From contig JADDOH010011212.1 of the NCBI GenBank assembly GCA_016648135.1, positions 1-64,000 of the forward strand: 64,000 bases of DNA, in the 5' to 3' direction. Shown here piece after piece: positions 1 through 9,251 of this stretch; the stretch's first letter is position 1, and the number at the start of each line of letters is the position of its first letter. Position numbers and translations under genes: made by a program. The stretch is from Agrypnia vestita (lineage: Eukaryota; Arthropoda; Insecta; Trichoptera; Phryganeidae). The notes under the pieces were generated by a model. The model was not told the origin of the DNA. It was given only the letters and a program-made list of their open reading frames with translations, and searched no databases.

Positions 1-113
1 TTCTGCGCACTCTGGCTATCATTATACAAACGCACAGTAGATAAATTGCCTGTCAGTTCACTTAATAAAGATCTTAAGTATATAGCTTCTTTACAGGCTT
101 CAGCTATAGACAT
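1..113 (-). pseudogene. copia RNase H fragment, distal part
   Basis: Read on the minus strand from 113 to 1 this gives an open frame starting MSIAEACKEA and ending at YNDSQSA, a typical copia RNase H segment. It continues the peptide that stops at MEAEYMS on the far side of the hAT insertion. The bases ATAGACAT at 106-113 are repeated at 1294-1301, so the two halves join once one copy of the duplication and the insert are discounted. The fragment is cut by the window edge. Confidence 0.88.
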
Positions 114-1293
114 TAGGGATGGGTCGTCGACGTATTTACCGTCGACGAAACGAGACCGTCCACGTCCGGCCATCGACGAGACGATCAACTAGTTGAATTC
201 GTCAACTTCGTTACGCGGACGTCGCGGACGTTCTATCTAAACATCGGGACGATGGTCAACTGTCTACGGTTCGACGCGACGCTGCTCGACGGCTCAACCG
301 TTGCCGGTACATAATTTAAAAATACTTTACATTTGAGATGTTATCTAGAAATTTATTGAAGAATACATCTTTCAAAGTCAGGCTTTCACTTTGTGGTGAA
401 ATTATTAATAAATAAATATATCTGTTTTATTTGTCAACTTTAGTTTAAGGCTCAATCTGAGAAAAGGAACATTGTTCCCGAAACATGTAAAAAAACCAAT
501 AAAAAGTGGTGTAAACAAAATAATAATAGATTTATTTTTTATCTATTAAGTTGAAAATAGGAAATTTTTAATAAAAATTAATTAAACCTAAATTCAAGAT
601 TATATTACATATATAATAATTAATGTTAGGTATAGAAAATTTTATTCCCTACAAGTTTGTTTATCATTTATATGCTAAAGTTGAAAAGTAAAGAAATAAC
701 ACAATAATTAAATTTTACCATCCCTTTTCAGGTAGATATAAGAAGTCGAGATCGATCGAATAAAATATTGATTTTAGAAAAATATCTAGCAGGCCTGTTA
801 ATTAATAATAGTTCAATAAAAAATAAAATAATTATACAGAATTGTTTTATTTTATACAGTGTAAAATTGGGAATTCACCGAAACGTCGCACGTGCACATC
901 GCAAAAAATCAAGTAAAAAATAATAGATAATAGCTTATTAAGACTATCTCTCCCTACGCAAGCATTCAAATTTCAAATCTCTGTCATTGTTCGTGTACAC
1001 AGATCTGCACCATGTGATCGTGTACTTTAGAGTTGAAATGAAATTACCCGTCGAGCCGTCTATGGCGTCTACAAGTCGGCAGCGAGAGATGAGAGAGAAA
1101 TAAACGGAGACGTTTTGTCTTGCTCTCGCTCGTTGCTTTGCATGTTGAATCTCGAATCGTCCACCGTCCGCGGCGTCCGCCGTCCACCGTCTACGAATTC
1201 AACTAGTCCATGCGATAAACGTAAACCGTTGACGCGTCGATGCAACGTCAACGGTTGATTTCAACTAGTCCGTCCTTTCAACGCCCATCCCTA
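114..1293. mobile_element. Non-autonomous hAT-like element inserted in copia RNase H
   Basis: The 1180-bp insert begins TAGGGATGGG (114-123) and ends with its reverse complement (1284-1293). It is flanked by a perfect 8-bp duplication ATAGACAT (106-113 and 1294-1301), the size made by hAT transposases. The subterminal 180-250 bases at both ends are much richer in G+C and CpG than the AT-rich centre. They carry repeated GTCGACG, GGACG and ACTAGTTGAATTCG motifs, like the subterminal transposase-binding repeats known for hATs. The interior 300-1040 has no transposase frame, so it would need a helper in trans. Confidence 0.85.
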
Positions 1294-1922
1294 ATAGACA
1301 TGTACTCCGCTTCCATGCTAGATAATGCCACTGTTTTTTGCTTCTTGCTCTCCCAAGAGATTGGTGAGCCTGACATCACAAAACAAAATCCTGTATATGA
1401 TTTACGATCTACTACATTACTTGCCCAATCGGCATCAACAAAACCTACAAGTTCAGCTTTTTCCTTTTCATACTTAAGACAATATTTTTTTGTTTTCTTT
1501 AGGTATCTCAGTACTCTTTTTGCATAATTCCAATGAACATTTGAATGACATTTATTAAATTGACTAAGAAAACTAACACAAAAAGATATGTCTGGTCTTG
1601 TGAGAACTGATAAGTACATCAGGCTTCCAATTAATTGTTGATATGGAGTGTCATGATCACAAATCTCAGACTTCTCAATATTTAACTTGCATTCCATAGG
1701 AGTACTAGAAACTTTACAATTTAACATATTAAATTTATTTAGTAACTGCTCTATATATTGTTCCTGATCCAAAATAACAACATTTGATTCTCTATTTATC
1801 TTAACTCTCATGCCTAAGCATTGTTGAACCTGCCCTAAATTTTTAATTTTAAATTTAGAACTCAACACAGATATAAAGTTTTCAGTCTCTGCTTTATTGT
1901 TATTACTAGAAATCATCAACAT
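1294..1922 (-). pseudogene. copia RT C-terminus and RNase H start, broken
   Basis: This open frame follows the gag-pol frame in a different register. It starts LMISSNNNK, directly after where YVDD should continue, and includes VKINRESN, the TPYQQLIGSLMYLSVLTRP block, KRVLRYLKKT, the RNase H aspartate in VGFVDADWAS, and KKQKTVALSSMEAEYMS. The formal stop (TGA near 1278) lies inside the inserted hAT, so the last five codons of the frame are not copia. Sequence identity to the family looks high apart from the frame break, suggesting a fairly recent death. Confidence 0.9.
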
Positions 1923-4900
1923 ATAAGGCTATGATAATTTTTACATTATCATTCATTTTTGTAAAAATACAAGGCTCTAAAAGACTCTTTTTAAAACCTA
2001 CCTCACATAAGCATTGCTCAACTCTTTCATGCCATGACCTAGACGATTGCTTTAACCCATAAATTGCTTTATTTAATTTAACAATTATCCTTTGCTTATT
2101 AACGTCATAATTTATTTCTGGCTGGTACATATAAATATCTTCTTTAAGACAGCCATTTAAAAAAGCTGTTTTAACATCTAAATGAGTGACATCAAGGTTT
2201 AACTGTACAGACAATGCAAATAACAATTTAAGAGTAGAATGCCTTACAACGGGAGAAAAAGTCTCTTCATAGTCAATACCAGGCTTCTGCGTAAAGCCTT
2301 TTGCCACTAACCGAGCTCTGTACCGCACACTATTATCACTATTGATTTTCTTTTTAAACACCCACTTGCTCTGCACTAGAGTTTTACTAGAAGGTAATTC
2401 GTCCACCGGAAACCATGCATCATTTTCTTCAAACGACTGCAGCTCATCCTTCATCGCCTCTATCCATTCTTCTCTATCCGGACTCTCCAGAGCTTCTCGG
2501 ACGCTGATGGGATCATTTGTGACTCCTGGACTCGACGTCGTACATAGGTTTGTAAAGCCATAACGTTCTGGCTGCTTCCTCACACGTTTGCTGATTACTG
2601 GTTCCTCTGGTACTGGTTCTTCGTCCTTTTCTCCAAAATTTAGAGATTGCTGCAATGTAGAATCCAAATCAGTTAAGGCGTTCACATACTCTGAACCTGA
2701 AGAAATATTCAGATCTATAGGACAAGAAATAGATTCATCTTTTATTTCTTTATCATAATTTCTGCCTGACTCATCTGCTTGGATAATATCCCCAACTGAA
2801 ACTGTTGCGGTCTCATCCATTGTGCGGTTTCTTTCTATATTCTCGTGGATTATTACATCTCTACTGGTAGTAATATATCTCTTAGTAGGATCATACACAC
2901 GGTAGCCTTTAATATTATCAGCAAATCCAACTAGAATATGCTTCTTCGACTTAGCATCCCACTTAAGCCGCTTTTCTTTAGGTATATGTACCATTACCTG
3001 ACTACCAAATATTCTGACATGACTTAAATCTGGTTTTGTATCCGTCCAGAGCTCATAAGGAGTTTTTTTATTTAATCCTGATGCAACTGACCTGTTTCTT
3101 AGATAGACAGCAGTATTTGTTGCCTCTGCCCAAAACTTTTTGTTTAATCCTGCATCACATAATAAACAACGAGCTCGCTCAACAATGGTTCGATTAATGC
3201 GTTCACACATACCATTCTGTTCCGGAGTGTAAGCATTGGTCTTTTGATGGACAATGCCTGCATTCTTCAAATAGTTCTCAAACTCATTGCTACAAAACTC
3301 TAAGCCATTATCTGTCCTAAACATTTTAATTTTTCTGCTTTGTTGGTTTTCTACCATTAACTTAAATTCCTTAAAGTACTTGAATACTTCACTTTTTGCT
3401 TTAAGAAAATAAACAAAAGCCATACGCGTATAATCGTCGACAAATATAAGGAAATACCTTGCTCCACCAATCGAATATGACTCCATCGGTCCACACACAT
3501 CGCTATGGATGACTTCCAGTTTTTCACAGCTCCTTGTTCCCACATGACCGAATGGTAAGCGTGACTGCTTCCCTTCACAACAAACTGTGCATGTATTTTT
3601 GTTGATCACTGGCTTATCCGTGCATGATATTCCTGTGACTGCTCCATCCTGCATTTCATTCAGATCATTCATATTCAAGTGGCCCAATCTCCTATGCCAT
3701 ACTTCACTGCTAGCCGCTGAAGAAGGAGATGTAAACAAACATTGTTTACGTTCCATGACCAACTTGTAAACACCATCTGTCTGATTTGCCACAGCCACCA
3801 AACTGTTCTCTTTGTTGTAAATATTACAGCACTTTTCCTTGAACTCTACTCTATTGCCGTTTTTGATAAGCTGACTCACTGATATCAAGTTCGTGGTGAG
3901 GTTAGGTACACATAAAACGTCTTTTAAAGTAACCTCAAACTTGCAATTTGGAGTGACGGTTATAATGTCCACATCACCCGAGCACAACACTGGCATAGCA
4001 CTTTGATTTGCTGCTATTATCTCCTTGATGCTTGGTGAATTAAAAACATTCTGTAACATATTTACATCCGTCGTCATATGGGCACTCGCGCCACTATCCA
4101 AGTAAAAATCTTGTTTACTATAATTTCCACTCAAGAAAACTGCGGAGAACGCGTTTGTCTTCTTTACTTGCTGTTTACACTGAGATTTAAAGTGTCCAAA
4201 TGATTTGCACCGATAACATTTCACGTTCATCATCTTATTCGATTTGTTTATACTCGATCCGGTCACTGACAGCTCACCGGCGACGCCATGTTGCCTTGAG
4301 TTGTCATTCTTGCCATGGCCGCCAACTTTAGAATACTGCTGGCGATTGCGCTGCCCTCTGCTTAAAAATGCATTTCCGGAATCGAAATTGTTACCTGCCA
4401 AGTCAATCAGCTTTGTCTTGACAACGTCAGCCGTAATGGCGATTCCAGAATGTTCTATGGCCATTATCATTGGAAAGTATTTTTCAGGTAAACCTGCCAG
4501 CAATAAACAGCCGATCCACTCGTTATTCACGGAAAAACCTGTTCCCGATAATTTCTGGGCTGTCTCAATTATTTGCGTAACATAATCAGTCATCGAATCA
4601 CAATCATCAAGACGTATTGATATTAAATTACGCAACAGAGTAATTCTGCGGGAGAATCCAGAATCATCAAACATAGACTTCAATTTCTGCCACAAATCTC
4701 TTGCGCTTGAAGCTTCCCTTATGTGGACGTATAGTGACGGATCTATGGTTAAAATTAACTTAGCTTTTGCTTTTGCATCTTCTGCGGTTGCAGTTTTCGG
4801 GCTTTCTTGCTTGATACACTCTGCCATGCCCTCTAAAACCAGCAAATTCTCCGCTGCAAACGCCCATTCGTGATAGTTCTCACGCCCTTTCAACTTCGGT

Positions 4901-4929
4901 ACGTTGGTCAGGAATGAATTTGAAGCCAT
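1906..4929 (-). CDS. copia gag-pol polyprotein (gag, protease, integrase, RT)
   Basis: The 1007-residue frame encodes the retrotransposon's particle protein and enzymes. Visible in order: gag-like N-terminus; zinc knuckle C238-C241-H246-C251 (CX2CX4HX4C); aspartic protease DSG at 278-280; integrase zinc site H412, H417, C447, C450; integrase catalytic D477, D540 and E576 with 35-residue D-E spacing; RT motif LDVKTAFLNG with D918; and the catalytic YVDD at 1003-1006. It then hits TAG one codon after YVDD. An intact copia polyprotein would run several hundred residues further; the rest is in another frame at 1294-1922. The start ATG is 114 bases after the primer site. Apart from the terminal frameshift and the absent RNase H, no stop is seen. 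Confidence 0.95.
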   Translation of the reverse strand: MASNSFLTNVPKLKGRENYHEWAFAAENLLVLEGMAECIKQESPKTATAEDAKAKAKLILTIDPSLYVHIREASSARDLWQKLKSMFDDSGFSRRITLLRNLISIRLDDCDSMTDYVTQIIETAQKLSGTGFSVNNEWIGCLLLAGLPEKYFPMIMAIEHSGIAITADVVKTKLIDLAGNNFDSGNAFLSRGQRNRQQYSKVGGHGKNDNSRQHGVAGELSVTGSSINKSNKMMNVKCYRCKSFGHFKSQCKQQVKKTNAFSAVFLSGNYSKQDFYLDSGASAHMTTDVNMLQNVFNSPSIKEIIAANQSAMPVLCSGDVDIITVTPNCKFEVTLKDVLCVPNLTTNLISVSQLIKNGNRVEFKEKCCNIYNKENSLVAVANQTDGVYKLVMERKQCLFTSPSSAASSEVWHRRLGHLNMNDLNEMQDGAVTGISCTDKPVINKNTCTVCCEGKQSRLPFGHVGTRSCEKLEVIHSDVCGPMESYSIGGARYFLIFVDDYTRMAFVYFLKAKSEVFKYFKEFKLMVENQQSRKIKMFRTDNGLEFCSNEFENYLKNAGIVHQKTNAYTPEQNGMCERINRTIVERARCLLCDAGLNKKFWAEATNTAVYLRNRSVASGLNKKTPYELWTDTKPDLSHVRIFGSQVMVHIPKEKRLKWDAKSKKHILVGFADNIKGYRVYDPTKRYITTSRDVIIHENIERNRTMDETATVSVGDIIQADESGRNYDKEIKDESISCPIDLNISSGSEYVNALTDLDSTLQQSLNFGEKDEEPVPEEPVISKRVRKQPERYGFTNLCTTSSPGVTNDPISVREALESPDREEWIEAMKDELQSFEENDAWFPVDELPSSKTLVQSKWVFKKKINSDNSVRYRARLVAKGFTQKPGIDYEETFSPVVRHSTLKLLFALSVQLNLDVTHLDVKTAFLNGCLKEDIYMYQPEINYDVNKQRIIVKLNKAIYGLKQSSRSWHERVEQCLCEVGFKKSLLEPCIFTKMNDNVKIIIALYVDDF

Positions 4930-5042
4930 TTCTGTTAATTACACTCGTAACCAGTTAGAAAATATCCTTCACTTCAGCACGTCTACGCTAAGCTACCTAA
5001 AACTTTCACAAATACTTTTTTTAAGCTAAATGTTGGGTCTGT

Positions 5043-5056
5043 CTGGGCCCATAACC
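5043..5056 (-). other. Primer binding site (internal initiator tRNA-Met fragment)
   Basis: The minus strand reads GGTTATGGGCCCAG immediately after the LTR end TAACA. This complements the anticodon-arm region of eukaryotic initiator tRNA-Met, the primer type known for Drosophila copia, rather than a tRNA 3' end. It fixes the LTR boundary at 5057. Confidence 0.85.
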
Positions 5057-5198
5057 TGTTAAAATGAAATTAAACAACTTGATAGTTTATGTGCCAATAA
5101 GCGAATGCTTTATTCAAAAAATCACAGGTTACATACACAACGGATATAGAGGGCGCTACTTGTATATTTGATGTTACCATATAAAATATATTCTAACA
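5057..5198 (-). repeat. 5' LTR of the copia element
   Basis: The 142-bp LTR reads TGTTAGAATATA at its start and TTTTAACA at its end on the minus strand, with 5-bp inverted ends TGTTA/TAACA. The start resembles copia-group LTRs. It contains AATAAA as a candidate polyadenylation signal and TATA-like runs. The inner end abuts the primer site exactly. The matching 3' LTR is outside the window, so the outer boundary rests on the TG...CA rule and the inverted ends. Confidence 0.75.
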
Positions 5199-5454
5199 CA
5201 AATTTATAAAATGTTGTACATAAAGGAGGAACTGATTAATATGGAAATCGTTGATGGATATCTTCATCATCAGCGGTTTTTTCAACCTTTCTTAATGAAG
5301 ACATCTTCAAGTGTCTTCTATTGATATCATTATTTGTTATTTGTCTATTGTTATTCACGCCACATATTTCTGCAGAATTCCATGATTTTTTCAAACCAGT
5401 GTTTATGGCGGCCTCTTTATTTCCCTCAGATATATGACTGGATGACTGCCTATT

Positions 5455-5590
5455 GCCATTGACCACTGCTGTCCATGAGCATCTCCTAATTTTCGCCAGT
5501 TTTTTCCCGTTCTGCGCTTCCAGCTACTTCCCATCGCCTGACCACATTACTCGTATATCGAACTGAAGGATAGTACAAATCTTGATCCTT
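5455..5590 (-). pseudogene. Non-LTR retrotransposon (RTE-like) C-terminal scrap
   Basis: On the minus strand two frames together read VRYTSNVVRRWEVAGSAERE and then NWRKLGDAHGQQWS. This matches the RTE-type LINE ending in which a WTDD.VR.AG block is followed by DR..WR.LGEA.VQQW. A frameshift separates the two blocks. The open frame continuing to 5236 beyond QQWS is not recognisable and is probably chance. Confidence 0.5.
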
Positions 5591-7230
5591 TTCGGGATCT
5601 GCTCTCCACAGGCAAACATCAATTTCAATTTCAGCTTGCATTTAAAGAATGGTCACTTCTTCATTACCCTTGTCTGGAATCAGTGAAGTGTATGTTAGTG
5701 CAGCTTCTTCAGAACCACAATTAACGCCACATGCAGTGTGTACTACTCACCTAATTGAATGATTACTAAATTGTTTTTTATTCTAATCATTTAATTTATT
5801 AAACCAACAATTCAACTCAAAAACCTATAATTCTATTGATGTTTACCTACAGTTATGGAAAACTTTATAATTTTCAATGGTTTAATGAATAATAATATAC
5901 ACTTAATTAAAATAATAGGCCTTGAATGATATTCTATACGCTGCTATTTTTTCTCTTTTCACAAGTAATCTTATAAAAGATATATAATTCCACCAACATC
6001 ATCATTTCACCACACGTCTCTAGAAAGTTAATATTTTATTATTTTTAAAGTGCAAGTGAAGATTTCGCAGACTCTTTGTGCTAAAAAAAGGTTCAATATT
6101 CGCATAACGTGAGGTAATCCACCATCGTGAAAAGCATGTTGGAGAGATCTGATCAAGGAGGTATCATAAAAAGACTAAACCCTCACCTCAAAAAAATGTG
6201 ACAGAAAAAATTACAGATTTTTGTATCTATCCCTTGCAAAATCATGTTTCCTATAATCTATTTTTTCTTTATATCTCGAATTCAGTACATTATAAATTAG
6301 TAGAAATATGAACATTAATCGGAAAGGAAAAAATCTAATAAAAAAATCCCGGAATAGATTTTTTCGTTAAGTAGCAGATTTACGACCAGATACATTCTCT
6401 TTCCACAACAGCAGCCACCTTGCACTGCTCTACTCTTATATTTTTATTGTAAATAAATAGAAATAATATCCTGGAGGGATATTTTTGGGAATATCTGAGG
6501 GCTCGTGGACAGCCCTGCTTTGCTGAGGCTAAGGATTTGAAGGCGTCGCGCGTCGCCCACGGAGCACACCTTGGCTGCGCCATTTTGCCATTGTGTGTAT
6601 GAATGAATTACATTCGTCTGACCTTTAGCGATTTGCGTACATATTGTACAAGGGCCGACCTGGACGGGCCCGTGCGTTAGCCCGAATCAGGCGGCAGCTT
6701 ATTGCTCCACGTCGTTTCGTACATCACGGAAATACAGAGAGGAATAACAGCGAAAATACACTTTTAAGATATTTATATACCGGCCTTTAACCATTCTCAA
6801 GCCGGCAAATTATTGAGCAAAATTATCAGGAAAAATATGGATGCGTGTATCCAATATAGCACTCTATTCTGGTGTATGGATTACACTCTATTGTGACTGA
6901 GGTCACGGCTGGTGTACAAAAGGACGAAAAAGAAAATGAAAACTAAAAATAAAACGGGATTATTGCACCACGCCTATCTAAGGGGTGAATAAAGGACTAT
7001 AGCTTGAGCTTTCACTATAATTGATAAATAATATTGTTAAATTTATATTAATTCGGAACGTAGATGGACCTGTTTAGAGCGTAAGCCATGTAAACGAGGC
7101 ACATTGTTTTGTTGCATTGGTGATTACACCAACACAACGAAGCAACGAAAAGAAAAGCAAATCTAGGTTTGTTTATTTTTACTCGTTTGTTTATTTGTTT
7201 ATTTTACATTAGTTAATATAAGTTACTAAT
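5591..7230. other. AT-rich intergenic DNA, no gene seen
   Basis: No recognisable coding sequence. Two GC-richer patches occur (about 6480-6590 and 6645-6725), the second with CAAGGGCCGACCTGG. The region 7100-7140 holds a small inverted repeat around TTGGTG-ATTA-CACCAA. Confidence 0.5.
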
Positions 7231-7260
7231 AACTGCCACACTGCTCTGTGGCAGTTTTTC
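7231..7260 (+). other. Perfect 10-bp hairpin followed by T-run
   Basis: AACTGCCACA (7231-7240), loop CTGCTC, then TGTGGCAGTT (7247-7256) and three more T residues. It looks like a terminator hairpin, but no transcription unit is recognisable upstream. It could equally be the end of a small mobile element. Confidence 0.35.
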
Positions 7261-7818
7261 TCATTTTTTTTATTATCTCTAATTATTTTTTAGTATCTAC
7301 CTACTTTGTTTTTCAAAAGAATTTTAAACTCCATTCCGATGTAATGTTTCCTTTCTTGTATACGTATACAAAAATGTCGTGAATACGGGCAGGTTTCATG
7401 CACAAGAAATGACGAGGGTATATTTCACCCGTGGACGTGGAACGATGTGGGAAGATGGGAAAAGAATTCTATAAAAACATTGCAAGAGTAAAATAAAAAA
7501 TGTACAATCGAGCTATCACGTACATAGATGATTCAGAGAAACGATAAAATGCTGTGCTCATCCCATTAATTATTTAACCAGTTTCCCTTCCGTAAACTAG
7601 AGCTGTACCGGTAAATTCTTCGAAGTACTTTCCATTTTAAAGCCTGTAGAAAATACAGCACGTCGATGATCTGAAGATTTCATTTTTCCTCGGGTAACGA
7701 CCCAGGAGTTTAGGTCATAAGGGTCCCATATTCATGGTGCCTAAAAATTTGTTTATTATTGCGTGGGGTGAGTGAGGAGTGATATATTATATTATAGATG
7801 TCCCATAAAGAAGAAACC

Positions 7819-7873
7819 ATATATATTATATATATATAATATATATATATATATATTATATATATATGTATAT
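7819..7873. repeat. AT dinucleotide microsatellite
   Basis: An almost pure (AT)n tract of about 55 bases with occasional slips, about 100 bases left of the first mariner. No function is implied. Confidence 0.9.
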
Positions 7874-7966
7874 GGGAAATTAATTATTCTCAATTATTAA
7901 TAAACTTGACTATCGCGTCTATCAAATTTTTGGTATATATGTTAAGATTGGACAATCCGTTTCATA

Positions 7967-9251
7967 TTAGGTCCTTACATATGAAATTCACGTTTTGCCG
8001 TACTGGCAAATTTGATCTCAAATATCTTCTCTTTGGTTAGGAATTCCAAATCCAAATTTATACAGCTATTTACTCATGTATTTGTGTTTTGAAAATTATA
8101 ATTCATTTGTTTTTTCCTCAATTGTTTTTTTCTTTGCGTCACTCAGTTTACAAAATGAAAAACTTGAAATATCGCGTTATTTACGAGTACGAGTTCCACC
8201 GTGGCACCAGTGCTGCAGAAACGGCTCGAAGGATTAATGATGTGTATGGCGACGGTGCCGCAAAAGAAAACACAGTGCGTTTTTGGTTCCAACGTTTTCG
8301 TTCTGGAAATTTCGACCTGCAGAACAAGCCCCGTGGACGGTCGGAGACCAAAGTTGATAATGAAGAATTGAAGGCTATTGTGGAAGCGGATCCATCGCAA
8401 ACCACATCCGAGTTAGCTGCAGGCTGCGGTGTTAGTGATAAAACTGTTTTAATCCACTTGAAGCAAATTGGTAAGGTGAAAAAGCTTGAAAGGTGGGTAC
8501 CTCATGAATTGAGTGAAGCAAATCAATAAACGCGCGTTGACTGCTGCGTTGCATTACTCAACCGGCACAATAATGAAGGGATTTTAAATCGAATCATTAC
8601 CTGTGATGAAAAGTGGATCCTGTACGATAATCGGAAGCGCTCATCGCAATGGCTGGACCCTGCCGAACCAGCCAAACCATGCCCCAAGCGAAAATTGACT
8701 CCAAAAAAGTTACTTGTGAGCGTTTGGTGGACTAGTGCTGGTGTCGTTCACTACAGCTTTCTTAAATCTGGCCAGACGATTACGGCAGATGTCTATTGTC
8801 AGCAACTGCAAACCATGATGGAAAAGCTAGCTGCTAAACAACCGAGGCTGGTTAATCGCTCTAGGCCACTGCTGCTTCATGATAACGCTAGACCACACAC
8901 TGCACAACAGACGGCTACCAAATTAGAGGAGCTTCAATTGGAATGTCTAAGACATCCACCGTACTCTCCGGACCTTGCCCCAATAGATTACAATTTTTTT
9001 CGAAATTTGGATAACTTCTTGCAAAGGAAAAAATTCAACTCCGATGGGGCAGTCCAAACCGCCTTCAAAGATTTTATCGATTCCCGTCCGAATGGTTTTT
9101 TAAGTAAAGGGATCGATGAACTACCTATGAGATGGCAAAAGTGCATAGATAGCAATGGTACATACTTTGATTAAATAAATATATTATAATAAAAAAAATC
9201 GGCTTTATGTTCCTCCCATACTAAACGTCAATTTCATATGTAAGGACCTAA
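7967..9251 (+). mobile_element. mariner transposon, copy 1 (1285 bp)
   Basis: Both ends carry TTAGGTCCTTACATATGAAA as inverted repeats (about 28 bp with mismatches), and TA dinucleotides flank the element (7965-7966, 9252-9253), as expected for Tc1/mariner. The length is typical of full-size mariners. The sequence is nearly identical to the second copy at 20774-22059. Terminal repeats and protein resemble cecropia-type mariners, but the subfamily is from memory. Confidence 0.95.
8155..9174 (+). pseudogene. mariner transposase, nonsense mutation at codon 125
   Basis: The frame from MKNLKYRV to GTYFD spans 339 codons, the normal mariner length, with one internal stop: a CAA-to-TAA change at 8527-8529. 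N-terminal helix-turn-helix motifs, WVPHEL (114-119) and the DD34D catalytic acids at codons 151, 243 and 278 are all present. Relative to copy 2 it has P63S, N167D, T277I, H280N and F316L, but it keeps the canonical YSPDLAP motif. The preferred start is ATG 8155; an in-frame ATG 66 bases upstream lies in the leader. Translation would give a DNA-binding fragment only. Confidence 0.95.

Larger units (their letters stand above)
1..5198 (-). mobile_element. Ty1/copia LTR retrotransposon, interrupted, 3' end outside window
   Basis: Minus-strand element read from right to left: 5' LTR (5057-5198), tRNA primer site, leader (4930-5042), gag-pol, then RNase H reaching base 1. The 3' LTR would lie left of the window. 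Domain order gag, zinc knuckle, protease, integrase, reverse transcriptase, RNase H is diagnostic for copia (integrase before RT). The copy is dead: the frame breaks just after the RT YVDD box and RNase H is split by a hAT insertion at 114-1293. The right flank CAAAT (5199-5203) is the expected 5-bp target duplicate, but its partner is out of view. Confidence 0.93.

Noticed and set aside
5236..5466. 76-codon minus-strand frame
   Set aside because: Only the upstream part overlaps a LINE tail; the frame itself has no motif and lies outside the homologous block.
8143..8405. Minus-strand frames of 85 and 74 codons, repeated near 20950-21212
   Set aside because: Antisense shadows of the mariner transposase.
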